DNA of 64,000 nt from Neurospora tetraspora (lineage: Eukaryota > Ascomycota > Sordariomycetes > Sordariales > Sordariaceae): the NCBI RefSeq assembly GCF_033439725.1, contig NW_026944384.1, forward strand, positions 4,340,001 through 4,404,000, read 5' to 3'. A program made the translations under genes and the position numbers. The notes beneath the pieces are model-generated. The model ran no database searches. It was not told where the DNA came from and was given only the letters and a program-made list of their open reading frames with translations. Positions within the stretch are counted from its first letter, which is position 1. Every line of letters starts with the position of its first letter. Below are positions 1 through 11,762 of the stretch, piece after piece.

Positions 1-1659
1 TCTGGCCTGTCTTCTGTTTTCGTTGGTTTCTGTTGGTTAGATCCTGGCCTGGATCTTTGGCTTCGGGAGGTCGTCTTTCTCGCTTGCTAGGTTATGACGG
101 CCATCATGATCGTAGTGACTTAGGTGGGGAAACTGGGATCATCACTGAAAGGGCTCTATGGATGTTGAAAGTTGGCTTCCTGGTTACCTATCGGTACATA
201 TTGGTCTAGTCAACTGGTTGGGCTCTTGGTTTTGCGTTTAGTCCTGTGAGACCTCATGTCCCGATGCTGAGGGCCAGGTATGGTGAGAGGAGTTTGATGA
301 AGACTTGATTCCTTCTATGGCATAATAGCTCTGTACGATTATTTACCATAAATTTGAACAATACACGTATTAGTTGCTTGTTCCCCTTTTTTCGCAACTT
401 TGATACTCGTGTTATAAGTCCCGGGTGATAACTCCATGTAGTCAGAAGTGCACAGAGCTGTCATTTAGGTCTCCTATAGCTCTTACTCAAGCACTCACAC
501 TCGTTCAAACGGGACACTACTAAAATGTCACTGAACAACATAACTTCCATGTTTACTTGAGACTTCAAAAGCTTTGGTTCGAGACGGAGCTAGTAGTCCG
601 TTTCTTACACCATTCTCTTGTGTCATAAATCCAAAACTGTTGAAAAGACGTCATCGAAACAAATCTTCACACAAACGAAGCCTAGAGAGAAGAGAATACC
701 TACTACATGCATGTACCACAACTAAACCAACGCAACCAGCAAGGAAAACATTGACAAGAGGAAAGAGAGGAAAGAGCGAAACCGGAACTGACAAAGCATG
801 GACTAACTGACTGGCTGACTGTATGTGAACACAACAGAAATCGAACAGTTACACAACATAATCGTTCTCAATCTATTTCTTCCTCTTCGTAGCCCCCGCA
901 TCCACCGCAGCCCCGAAGCCCCCGTAGTGCCGTTTCCGCTTCAACTTAACTACGCTATCGTGTCATGAAATACATACCTAGGTACGCAGACACATTATTT
1001 ACCTACCTTGTATCAATCCCGACCTTGCCCGCCTGGTATGCGCTACCTAGGTACCTGATATCTGATAGGGTCCGGTACCCTCCGATCCAGCCAATCTTCC
1101 AAACCCCCTTCCTTCTTCCCTTTAACCGACCAACCCGTACGTACCATGGACCTTCTCAAGTTTCCAAGCATCCCATCCCATCCAATCCAAAGAGCCACTT
1201 CAACTCTGTCTTGGTGCCACAAAGCCCAACGTTCAACAACGAACGAACGGGCTGAGTTGGTTTCGTCCACCTCGTATTTGGAGTATATCCTGGGAAGCAA
1301 GGTGCGGGAGTCTGGAACCCAGAGACGGATTGCGGGACCGGACCCGGGACCGCCACGGCCAGTGGCAACTTTAGTGTTGAATGGCGAGGGACGAGAGAAG
1401 ACTTGATGTCGGAACCGGTTGAAGATTTCATTTTGGGCGGTTGGTTGAAACTCTAGTTATTTTCTAAACTGACCTGTTTGACTCGTGTGCCTACTTCCTC
1501 TGAGAATAATTCGAGTAACGATACATAGCATAGAACAAAAATGATGTTCCAAGGAGATGAGCAAATGAAAAAAGGGGGTAAAAAATAGTTAAAGACAACA
1601 TGACGCTGCGATGTTCATCTTTTGTGAACATGCAAAAAAGAATCCCAAAAAAGAGAATT
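1..1659. other. gene-free left edge
   Basis: I see no gene I can support here. Open frames are short and lack family resemblance. The stretch holds several TACCTAGGTA-type palindromic pieces (around 978-984 and 1043-1054). At 873-960 on the minus strand is a 28-codon frame ending in a very basic tail (LKRKRHYGGFG, then KRKK and a stop). It could be the last exon of an unseen gene, but no upstream exon could be found. Confidence 0.5.
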
Positions 1660-1754
1660 GCCCAATAACAGGATTGAACTGTTGACCTTCGCATTGACTT
1701 GATATCAGAGGACTGATATTAGTACGACGCTCTAACCAGCTGAGCTAATCGGGC
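1660..1754 (-). tRNA. tRNA-Ile(AAU) with a 22-nt intron
   Basis: Read on the minus strand, the acceptor arms are GCCCGAT and ATTGGGC. The D arm is GCTC..GAGC, the anticodon stem TCGTA/TGCGA, and the T arm AACAG-TTCAATC-CTGTT. The mature anticodon loop is CTAATAA, giving anticodon AAU (isoleucine, decoded after A-to-I editing). A 22-nt intron at 1695-1716 sits one base 3' of the anticodon, the canonical nuclear pre-tRNA position. The intron and the anticodon side contain the inverted repeat ATATCAG/CTGATAT. This would pair intron with anticodon, as in other pre-tRNAs cut by the Sen endonuclease. CCA is not encoded, as expected for a eukaryote. Confidence 0.95.
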
Positions 1755-1990
1755 TGTTGGTTGTTGAAAGTGTCCGTCAGTATGAGGGATTATATGGGAA
1801 GAGTTGGTGTTGTGGGGCTGGCGGGACGGGATAACCTTGTGTGCACCTTCCACGTCTGGACCACCGACTATGCTTTTCAATTCACTGCTCCTTCTGTTCT
1901 ACACAACGTAAATCCCATGTCATTCGAAGAAGGAGCAAAGAATTTTGTTCAAGAAGCAAATACACTATTGTTGATGCAGGTACCTGCCTC

Positions 1991-4326
1991 TCAAAGCTTC
2001 GCCCTAGCCTCAATAGCCGCATGCAACCCGCCCTTCTCATGCCAATACTCCCTAACCTTTTCCCTCGCCACATCCACCACGCTCGGATCCTCCACCGTCG
2101 AGGGGACATTAACCGGCTTATCAAACTCGTCATGGACCGCGTTCTCCAGCAGCTCGCGCAAGACTCTTCTCAACGTCTTGCCCGAGCGCGTCTTCGGAAT
2201 CATGCCCTTGCCCCGGATCATCCCGCCCAGCGAGGCGATGGCGCCAACTTGGGCGCGGACAAGCTTCTGGATCTCCTGGAAGAGCTGCTCGTCTGACTTG
2301 ACGTCGCCGCTGCTGTCCGAGGTGCTGACGAAGGCGAAGGGGAGTTGGCCTTTGAGGGCGTCGGGGATGCTAACTACGCATGCTTCGGTGACGAGGGGGT
2401 GGCTTGTGACTGCTTGCTCGAGTGTACCTGCTGGGGATGTTAGAGACTGAGGATGTAGAGATGGTGGAGGTGAACTTGCCTGTGCTAAGACGATGAGCGG
2501 CAACGTTGATAATGTCATCAGTCCGTGCCATGATGTGAATGTACCCCTGTTGGTCGACGTAGCCGGCATCACCAGTGTCGACCCACTTGCCATTGAAGCG
2601 AATCATGTAACTCTTGTAGAATCGCTCTTCATCTTCCCAAAGCGTCCGAAACGCAGTAGGTGCCAGTGGAAGGCCCAGAACGATGTTTCCCATGTTTCCC
2701 TTGGGTACCTCGTTGCCTTCGTCATCCACAACTCTGGTTGTTAGGGTTCAACGTTAGTTACTTGTGCATTTAAAGGGAGCAGAGGAAATTAAATACCTGA
2801 CATCAAACCCAGGCATGGCCTTTCCAGCACTCCCCGGCTTGATAGGCAGTGGCGGATGATCCTTCACGTTGGTCTTCCTGTTCTTGCCTGCGTGCGGGAC
2901 CAACGCAACACCCGAAATCGGTGAGCCGGACTCCGACGACCACCAATTATCAACGACCTGGGAGCCTGCCGCGCCATATCGCTTGAGTAGGTCCTGGTAC
3001 ATGGTGATGATAGCTGGTTCGGACCGTTCACCAGCAAGAAAGAGGGCCTTGAGACTCTTGAGCCCACCACGTTTGCCAATCTTGGTGATGAAGACGTTGT
3101 CAGGGTCTTCCTTTCGGATGGCTCTGAGTGCCGTTGGTGCGGTGAACATGGTATTGATCTTGTACTCCTCGGCCAGTCTCCAGAAGGCTGAGGCGTCGGG
3201 TGTCCCGACTGGTTTGCCTTCGTAGAGGACCGTGGCGGCGCCTGTCAGTAATGGACCATAAAGCGTGTAGCTGTGGGAAACCACCCAGCCTATGTCACTG
3301 AAACAGCCCATCTTATTCCGGACCTGTTAGCACATTTTGCCTATGAACCCTTGATCTGTGAGCGAGAAGCTGACTTACCACGTCACCTGGTCCATGGATA
3401 CCGAACAAGTACGAAATGGACATATGCAGCCCAACGGCATGACCGCCAGTATCGCGCACAACACCTTTAGGCAAACCTGTGGTGCCGCTGGTGTAGATGA
3501 TGTAGATAGGGTCAGCCGACCTCACAGGCACACACTCAGCCTTGACGTTCCTGGACCGCGCGCTCTTAACCAGCTTATGCCAATCCCGCTCGCCCTCAGT
3601 TTTCTTGATTGGACGCCACACTAGCTGCTCACGCTGCCAGATAATGGTCTTAGGTGGCTTGAAGGATGAGATGCTGATAGCTTCTTCGATATAGGCGCGG
3701 TAACTGACAGGCCCTTTGTTACCTTCGATTCCACAGGAAGCAGTCAAAATGGCGACTGGACGTGATGCCTCGATGCGCTGGGCCAGGGCTGTAGAAGCGA
3801 AGCCACCGAAGACAACTGCATGAATAGCGCCTAAACGGTTGACAGCGAGGATACCGATCAGGGTGGCGGGCACCATCGGCACTGTATAGACAAATATGTC
3901 AGTAGCTGGCTCAGTGAACAATGGTGAAAGCCGTAGACGGGTAAACTGACTGTAAACAAGAACAACATCTCCCTTCTTGACACCCTCCTCTCGAAGGACC
4001 CCAGCAAAAGTCTCGACCTCGGTGAGAAGCTGCTTGTAGGTCAAACGTTGCTTAGTGTTCGTGACTGGACTGTCATAGAGGATAGCGGGCTGGTCTCCGC
4101 GCCCGGCTAGGACATGACGGTCAATGCAGTTATAGCAAGTAGAGATCTCGCCGTCTGGGAACCATTCCCAATGGTTGTGAGAGGTACCCGATTTCAGGTT
4201 CTTAGTCGTACGTTTCAGGACCGCAGAGGGCTTCTTGTGCCAGTGAAGCTGTTCAGCTTGATGGCCCCAGAAGGTCTCGGGGTCAGTGAGGGAGAGATGC
4301 TGGGCCTCATCTTGAGGGTGAGCCAT
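1991..4326 (-). CDS. short-chain acyl-CoA synthetase (ACSS3/PrpE-like)
   Basis: Five exons: 4326-3951, 3881-3379, 3311-2797, 2733-2480 and 2427-1991. They give 694 residues in one frame. The product is an AMP-forming acyl-CoA synthetase that activates a short-chain acid (acetate or propionate) with ATP and CoA. Evidence is the P-loop-like YTSGTTGLPKG at about 255-265, the DIGWVVSHSY segment, the adenylate-binding WVDTGD region, and the C-terminal PKTRSGK whose lysine (about 633) is the family's catalytic residue. The N-terminal ACAS_N-like segment begins near residue 15 (TFWGHQAEQLHW). The GVVRDTGGHAVGL stretch after the P-loop favours the ACSS3/propionyl-CoA ligase branch over classical acetyl-CoA synthetase. 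Length fits the family. Intron 2428-2479 starts with GC rather than GT. No clear mitochondrial or peroxisomal signal was seen. The substrate is inferred. Confidence 0.9.
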
Positions 4327-7300
4327 TATGTCTATAGTGATTCTCGATGCGTTCTATTTCTATCTCTAGAATTGTTAGGTGACGAAGATTCGTAAAGGCA
4401 CTGTTGCTTGAGGCAAGACTTACAAGAGGACTAGAGAGTATAGAGAAGTAAGCGACAAGGTCCAGGAAGAATTTCGAAAAGGGGATAAGTGAAAGAAGAC
4501 AAAGAATGCAGAGAAGAGCGAATGTTTCCTGACGGGAAGGTTAGGTATAAATAGGGAGGGGGTCAGGGAGGAGACAAGCCAAACAAGTGATATTAGATCC
4601 GTGACCTCCAACCCCATTGCAAACAGGATCGTCCGCCTCGGAGTTTTTAGACTTGGAGAACTGGTGGAGAGAAGGTCTTCGGCGGTCTTCCAATTCGATC
4701 TTGGACTAGACTTGAGATGACAGACGTGCTCGTGGCATGTGTCGTCGGCGTGCCAAGTGGGCATTTCCCCTCATTCCCCCATGCTCCTACCCCAAAGATC
4801 CGTCTGGGGGGTCGACGCGGGGAAGGCACTAATGGAGGGCCTGCGAACGCCTATCTCTGGTTCGGGATTTGGAGGTAGCCGAAGCAATGATGTGAATGGG
4901 TAGAATGTCCCGAGTACTCGTGGTCATGTCGGAGAGGAGACATGGATAGATTCTTTTGGGGTTTGAAGCCATCATGGGCTTGGGCATCCGGAAGGCGGGT
5001 TTGGGCTATATTCTATAAAGTGGTCGGGTGAATGGCTGCCGACTGTTTTTTTATTTTCGATCAAGTGGTTGAAAGGTATGATTTACCACATGCCCAGGTA
5101 TGGTTCGGGAAATGTAGATGCTCCCGGGTCGGATAAGAAGGTGAATCAATGATATCAAGGGGCTTTACCCACAACCACCGTTGGGTGGCCTTTCTGTCCA
5201 GGGGGAAATGGAGCAACATAAGACATTGTTCCTGCTACCTGGCCAAGGGAAATGCATCTACACATGATAGGAAGAAGCAGATAGTATAGTCTGTCCACGA
5301 CACTAGTCGAGGAGGTCAACGGAAGCTAGCCATAGCAGCGGATGCCTTCTGAACCAGCAGCAGGGATAGGCCAGCTGAAGCCATAAAAGCATTACGATGA
5401 AGAAGCTATAGGACCCAGCAAGAAGCAAAAAGGGATGGATACCTATTTGTGTCCCAAACTCTCGGTAGCCCAACCGAAACACCGGGGTCAGATCACGGCT
5501 TCATCCACCGGATCGGCGCGGTACCAGTGGGGCGCTATCAGCCTTAAATGACCCGTCTTCCAGATCGTCTTCCAGATCCGGGTGTAGCTGTTGTCGCTCG
5601 CTTCAAAAGTAGCCTCGCCGGCCTGGGTTTCCCTGTGAGACGAGACTATGGACATCAACCAGGTGTTGAGTGTACTGCGCAACAGCGTGAATTTGTCTGT
5701 CTAGATGAAAACCCATTCCGATGCTTCTTTCAGCATCCGAGCTTCCTTCCAAGACTGAGAGGCTCAGTCACTTGACTTTCGAACCATCTCTGTAATCGAC
5801 AGCATTGAATAGTAATGTATGGCTGGATGGCAATTGAGAGTTGAACCGGCGCTCAAGACGAAACTTGTCAATGGAATCAGGGGACTGCAGGACCATGATT
5901 GAATCCTATGGTACGAGCGGGCGTCCTCCAAGCTGTCCACCGGTTGCCAGAGCCGCCATTTCGCTCCGGTAAACCACCGCTTCGAGACTTGAACGGGTAT
6001 GCTCTGAGTCATCACGAACAACCCGTTCACGATCCACCGTGTCATCGTTAGACCAGCAGATATGTACTTGATTCGTAGTGACTGGGTAGGTAGACAGTCA
6101 CCGCCAGGCTGGGACTGGCTGGTAAGCGTCGCCTGGCCATCACTGAAAGCGGTTCCATTGCCGGACAGCGGTTACCGCGATCGCTGATGCCGTGCCGCAG
6201 GTGTCTAACAAAGTGATGAAGAAAACCATGAAATAACATTCCCGATTCTTTTGCTGTTCTTGCTCGCGACGTTGGTGCAGTGATGAAAGGTCTTCGGCTG
6301 AGTGACGTCGGCGTCGCTGTTGAGCTGTTGATGGTGTCGGTGATTGTCTCTTCGATGGCCTTATCGCACACACCGTGACTGCCCCCACTTTTCCAATCGG
6401 TAATCTCGCTTGCGAGTGCCTAATGCCTGCCACAAAGTGTGCAGTGCGGTGATTGCTTTTCCCACCCTCGGTGTCGAACCATAAAGATACTGCAGTGGTG
6501 GAGCTAGAGACGCGTACCTTGCATAAAAAGTTGCATTGGGAAGCGGGCCTGGCCGACCTTCTCTTTGTTTGTGCAGCCACGTCACAATCGAACACGGCGG
6601 AAGTGACGGTGATGAGTTTTTGGACTTCCTCTTAGGAGTTTGGACTGACCTTGTAAGTGTGAATCCGTTTAAATTGAGAGTGTGTGGGTTGCACTGATTG
6701 ATATTTATTGGAATTGAGTGAGCGCGTAAATAATGGTGAGATGAATGTGACTTCGTGTTGATGAGGTTCAGTTCGTATCCTCATTCTTGCAACCATTTCT
6801 GTTCGTGTGCCTCGAAATCATTGATTGCATAATCATTTCCTCGTCAAAAAAAGGTCAGCTTCTTGGCTGCTGAGATACCGTTCTTGGCCGGAGCAATTGC
6901 CGAACAACTCTTTGGAAAAAGTTGCAAAAGGTGCAGAAAGGCGGTCGGTCGGTCGGGTCGGTCGGTCGCCCAGAGGCCATCGCGATAAAGGCTGCCCGGT
7001 TCCACTAGTCCTCCACCCCCATCAGGAACTAATCGCATGCTGACCACCACGCTTCTGCTCCGTCGTCGTCATCGTCTCCGGGCTTTTCGGCGAGGTTGGC
7101 GCGCCCGCTTTGATACCTATCAGAACACTTTTTGTTCACGGCGAGATCAGCGCTTGTGACAGCGCTGGTGTGGACCCTGTTCTGGTGGACTTGGTTGCCA
7201 AAGCATGCCACCTTGGAAGTCGGACCGTTGAGCCTTTTTGTTTCGGCCTTCGAGCGCTTTGCCGGCGGAAGATCGTCAGCGGAAGATCGTCAAAAGCAAC

Positions 7301-7972
7301 TCGATCCACTGCGATTCCAGGTATTCTTGAACGAATCCCAGCGATAATCGGACACATTGGGAGTTCCAAGTTGGTCCAGGTAGTAGGTCTCGTGTCACAC
7401 GAAACGCAGCTCGTTCGAAATGGAAGAGTGTTGGTATTAGGTATTTGCAATCGGAGAGAACCCACTGAACTCCCCATTGGAACACAATTCCACCGAGGGT
7501 AAGAAGGGGGTGTATGTGAGCCGTCGTTCAAAACTTTGTAAAGGGGAACCCGAGAAAAACAACACCGCGGACCAAGCCATCTAATAGGGAATGCAAAAAT
7601 GGTGGTGGTAGAAAAAGTTGAAAGTGTGTGCAAGTCCCAATGATTTCCCGAAAAAAAAGTCTTTAAGAAGTTCATACAAACACAGAATCCAAACAAAGTT
7701 GGGACTCTGCGTTCCCCGTTATCATTAGCCCTGGGTATCCTTTAAATAAATATCTCTTCCCTTCTCTAAATCCAGATCCATAATCTCATCCAACTCCACA
7801 GCCATTAGAGTTCTCCAAGCGCAACCCCCTTGGCGCCGCAACGTCATGTCCCGCTTTTGACAGACGGGATATGGAAGTTGGCGGGGCAGTATTAGCTATT
7901 ACCGATCAAGAGAATCGAGGGATCATGAGACATGGAAGTCGAAACGCTTGGCTGTCACGCATGGACAGGAAT
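4327..7972. other. 3.6-kb intergenic stretch, no gene seen
   Basis: Frames are all under about 190 codons, overlapping and without recognisable domains. The stretch contains small exact tandem duplications: GTCTTCCAGATC twice at 5555-5578 and GCGGAAGATCGTCA twice at 7265-7292. A GGTCGGTCGG microsatellite lies near 6940-6970. The first few hundred bases hold the promoter of the acyl-CoA synthetase, and the last bases the 3' region of the ccg-6-like gene. Confidence 0.5.
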
Positions 7973-8718
7973 TTAGAGGAGGATGGCAGCGAGACCGAGG
8001 ACACCAGCGAGGCCGGCGCCGGAGAGGGCAGCAGCCTTGCCAGCACCAGCGGTGGGGATATCGGAGGGGCTGACGGTGGGAGAGACGACAGCGGGGGCGC
8101 TGCCGGTGCCAACGGAGCCGGCCGAGGTGGGAGCAGGGACGGTGGAGTTGACGTAGCCGGTGCTGTGAAAAGGGTTAGTTATTTCATGTTTTGAACCGGT
8201 CCCGAGAGGGAACGGGACGTACCAGCTGTGGCAGATCACTGACGAGGTGGTGATGATGGGCTTGGTGACAGTGCAAGGACAGTCAGAGATGGTCAAGGTG
8301 GTGGCCTAGAGAAAGAAGGACGCGTTAGCAATGAGGTTCTCGTCCCAAGCGGATCAGACTGCGGAGGAAGAGATGGAAGGTGGGACGAGTCCGGGGCTGG
8401 GCCGGGACCAGGTTCCATGAGGCTCTTTGTTGCGGTATCACCGGAGACACCGGAACACAGCGTTCCCTCACACAACCCAGCTCCAGCTCTGGTTCTGGCT
8501 CCGTCTCCCGTCTTTCATCCCGTCTTCTCCTCCCCCGCGTCTCGGATCGGACCGTGTCGTACCTCAGTGACGGTGTAGGTAGTGCCGCCATAGCTGATCT
8601 CGGTGGCATAAGGGCAGTAGGTGGTGACGGCAGTGACAACCTCGGTGGTGTAGGTCACGTTGCTCCAGGCGTGGGCGCCAGCGGCAGCGGCAAGGACGGC
8701 GGCAGCAGAGAACTTCAT
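7973..8718 (-). CDS. ccg-6: CCG-6-like small GPI-anchored cell-surface protein
   Basis: Three exons: 8718-8563, 8305-8223 and 8162-7973, totalling 142 residues. Residues 1-18 are a secretion signal (MKFSAAAVLAAAAGAHAW). The mature N-terminal part is Thr/Tyr-rich with TTYCPYATEI, then the Cys cluster DCPCT and CHSCTGY. A Ser/Thr/Pro/Ala linker follows. The C-terminal hydrophobic segment (ALSGAGLAGVLGLAAILL) follows small residues and fits a GPI-attachment signal. This arrangement matches the Neurospora clock-controlled protein 6 family found on the surface of ascomycete hyphae and conidia; its molecular role is not established. The first intron (8306-8562, 257 nt) is long for this organism; the second is 60 nt. 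A TATA-like box lies about 210 bp upstream of the ATG. The symbol rests on family resemblance only. Confidence 0.75.
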
Positions 8719-11700
8719 TTTGGCTGATTTGTTGGTTGGGATTATGTACTCGGAGAAGGAGTTGTATGTTCGTCGTTAGGATTGAAAAGTTGAGGACGGC
8801 GAAGGTCGGCAACTGAGATATTATAACGAATGGAACTGACTGAAAAGTCAAGGTGTGTGGAGTGAGCGTGGATGTGGGTGAGGGAGGAAAAGGGGAAATG
8901 GAGTCGCTTCGCGAGCGATCTTCTGTTATATACCATGGAAATTGGGGGAGATTTCTCCATTTAGTGGATCGGCCCAGGGTCGCAAGGCCACAAAAGGCCC
9001 CTTGTCGACCCAAGACCACCTTGGGTGGTATCCATGCCGTATCCATCACCTTGCATCTCGTCGCTATTGCAGCATGGCGCTAGCCGGCCACCGGGGATAA
9101 TCAATCCTGACCCATCTTCTCGCCATTGCACTCGATCACTCGAATCACGGCGCCTCGTGTCGTCAGCACACCTGGGCGAGCAAGGGACAGCCGAGCTGGG
9201 CGTGCTGGGGGGTGTGGCCTTGGTGGCCTTGGACCTCGTCGACACGGGCTTGGGACTGCCAGGAACTGCTTGGGACTGCTTAGTCAGGGCTCGTTGGAGT
9301 CCATTGTGACAATGTCGACAGAGTGCCCGGGAAAGGAGAAGGGGTGGGTGGACCCCGTAAATGGGATGGTGGCAAGCGACAAGAGATTAGACCTCACACT
9401 CTTCAACAAAGGGACTTGTTCCTGGCTAACATCAGATGTTTGACGGTGCCGACAGGGCTCCAGGGGAAATAATTTTATTTCCTGCATGCTGTCAGCGTCC
9501 CTGTCACCGTCTCTTCTGTGCCTGAGCGTGCCTGTTTGATGTGCCTGTTGGGTGTGCCCGTTGGCGTGCTGACAGGCTGAGAGGGTGCAGCTGTCATCCT
9601 CCAATGTGGTGGCTGTCTTTGCCATGTTCCTGTTGGTCTCGGTGGGTTGCAGGCAATTCTCACAGGCGTCCAGGAACCGGAAGTGATTGGGTCGATAGCA
9701 TGCCCTCATGGCCAAACCGTCATCTTCTAATTCAACCAGTCGTGAGCAACAATCGGTTCGTTCATTCCGCCATTTGGATGTCCTTCCCAGCGTCGGCCGA
9801 TCTCGTATAACCGTTCTTCACCCACCCTCTCCCTCTTTTGCCTCTTTTCATAATCAATCATGGATGATGGATGCTGGGATGTGTCGTCTCGTTTTGGTGT
9901 GAACGGTACCTGCAGCAGATGGTCAGACGGAAATGAAGCGTCCAGACGGTGTGCGTGGGTGCGTCTTCGGTTGGTCGGAGCGAGCCACCGAACTTTGCAG
10001 CAACTTTGCAGCAGGCAGGTCACGGACCACCCGACAGTGCCAAATTGGAACTCTTACACTCTCACAGCAGCCAGAACACCAAATCGGATCGCCAAAGAAC
10101 GTCACCGGTGTTTGCACATCAACTGCCTGGTGAATGGGAAAATTATCCGCTATTGTGGGTAGAAAGTCCATGTTTCCGTGTTAAGCCCTACAGCTTGGAA
10201 TACCAAGTGGAAGTTCCTACGTTTGGACGGGAACCCAAGACCACGAGGAAATGCAACGCCGTAATGTGCAGTCGCTGCCCACGAATCTTTTCTGTGGTTC
10301 CTGGATATTATTAGTCGCTACAGTGCGCTCGATGGACTACTACTTCTGAAAGCTTTCCTCGAAAGGGGTTCCTCCGAAGCTCTGAGGCGATTGGGTACGC
10401 CTGAATTTACCACTTGCAGGGTTAGCACTTTGACCCCGGTCGCATCTTCTTTCGAATCGAAGTTCCAGGACCGTCGTTTCTCACCAAGCTCCCTAGTCTC
10501 GAAGAGGTGGATGATGATGAGATACCTAGTATGAGAGATGGATAGGTTGACGGATGGGTTGAATGGAATGGATCATGAACCTCGACATTCCCCATCGACA
10601 GATTCTGGTGCCCACAACAAAAGCCTGTTCTGTTCCGGGTTCACGAGTGGCGTGGACACCGGCGGTGACAGGCTGACAGCATCTCCCTGGACTTCATGAG
10701 AGAATCCTTGAAGAGGCATTGGAGTGAACTGGAGTCCATCCCCAGAGTGAAATCCACACTGGTGGACCTGTAATAATCTTATCACATGTTCCCGCCAACC
10801 TCCATCATCTTTTGCAGGTGTGAGTGGGAGCCCAGTTCCGGTCCCGGGTACGAGGCCATCGGCATGGTCAGACACAAAAGAGACAATTTCCCCAATCTCC
10901 CACTATTGTGTCGGCCTGGCCCTTGTCGCATGAATCGGACTACAAAAACAAATACGACTCATTCACATTGCAAAGTCCCAACCATGGTTGTCTTTTCTGA
11001 CAGAAGTTGTTCATCGCATTGCCAGAATGAGGCCGAGTGCAGCACAAACTTCAATTGCTTCCTTTGAGAAGCAAACAAGCAGATCCATGTCAATATCGGA
11101 TGAATGGCAGGCATCCATGGCAGGGTCCTAGAGGGTTTTAGTCGACTCGTCTTCAAGTTGAGGGCCTACGACTCGGTAGGCATTGCCGGGTCTTCAACTT
11201 CTCAGAGGATTACCTCGAACTTCGTCTTCTTTCGGACGTCTTTCCGTGGGAGCTCGCGCTGTGTGCATTTGGCGATGGAAGCCAAATGATCGCTGGTTAT
11301 ATTCTTAGGGCTGATTCCGGCAGGCAAGATGTCTATTCAGACTAGGGCGCGGCGACTTGAGGGGATCCGAAGAGACTTTGAATGTTTTGTTATGTTGGGA
11401 CAACAAAGTCGAACATCTTTTCGAAGACAAGCTCATCGCAAGCCATATTGGAAGGCAGCCATATCAATGGTAGCCTGAAGCTGTTGCCCAATGCTAGGCT
11501 CATTGGGGTTGTTCAGCACTTCACAAGCCGAGGAGACTGTTGGATGGATGGTGGGGAAATGTTGACAAATCAAGCAACTCGGATCGTCAACGTCATCGAG
11601 CTAGACGCCCATTGACATTCCCCTCATCAACACCACGATTTACCCCGCCAGTTCTCGTGTTGATATTGAGAAAACTAATCCTTTGAGGAAGCTCAATTCA

Positions 11701-11762
11701 GCTAGGCGTACAGATTCAACGAAACACCACAAGTTACAGCGACAAGAAACCAGAAAGTCACA
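8719..11762. other. 3-kb intergenic stretch, no gene seen
   Basis: Apart from the promoter region of the ccg-6-like gene at its left end, I find only short overlapping frames without domain resemblance or plausible exon chains. Sequence composition is ordinary and not AT-rich, so it is not a RIP relic. Confidence 0.5.
8925..8934 (-). promoter_or_regulatory. TATA-like box of the ccg-6-like gene
   Basis: GGTATATAAC on the minus strand, about 207-216 bp upstream of the ATG at 8718. Spacing allows a 5' leader of roughly 180 nt. GATC/CGATC-containing sequence nearby (about 8917 and 8967) could bind GATA-type factors such as the White Collar complex. This is inference only. Confidence 0.4.

Noticed and set aside
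873-960. Basic C-terminal-like 28-codon minus-strand frame
   Set aside because: A possible last exon, but no upstream coding exon or convincing intron could be traced in this window.
1761-2450. 229-codon plus-strand frame opposite the acyl-CoA synthetase 3' exons
   Set aside because: It lies on the reverse of well-supported coding exons and has no family resemblance.
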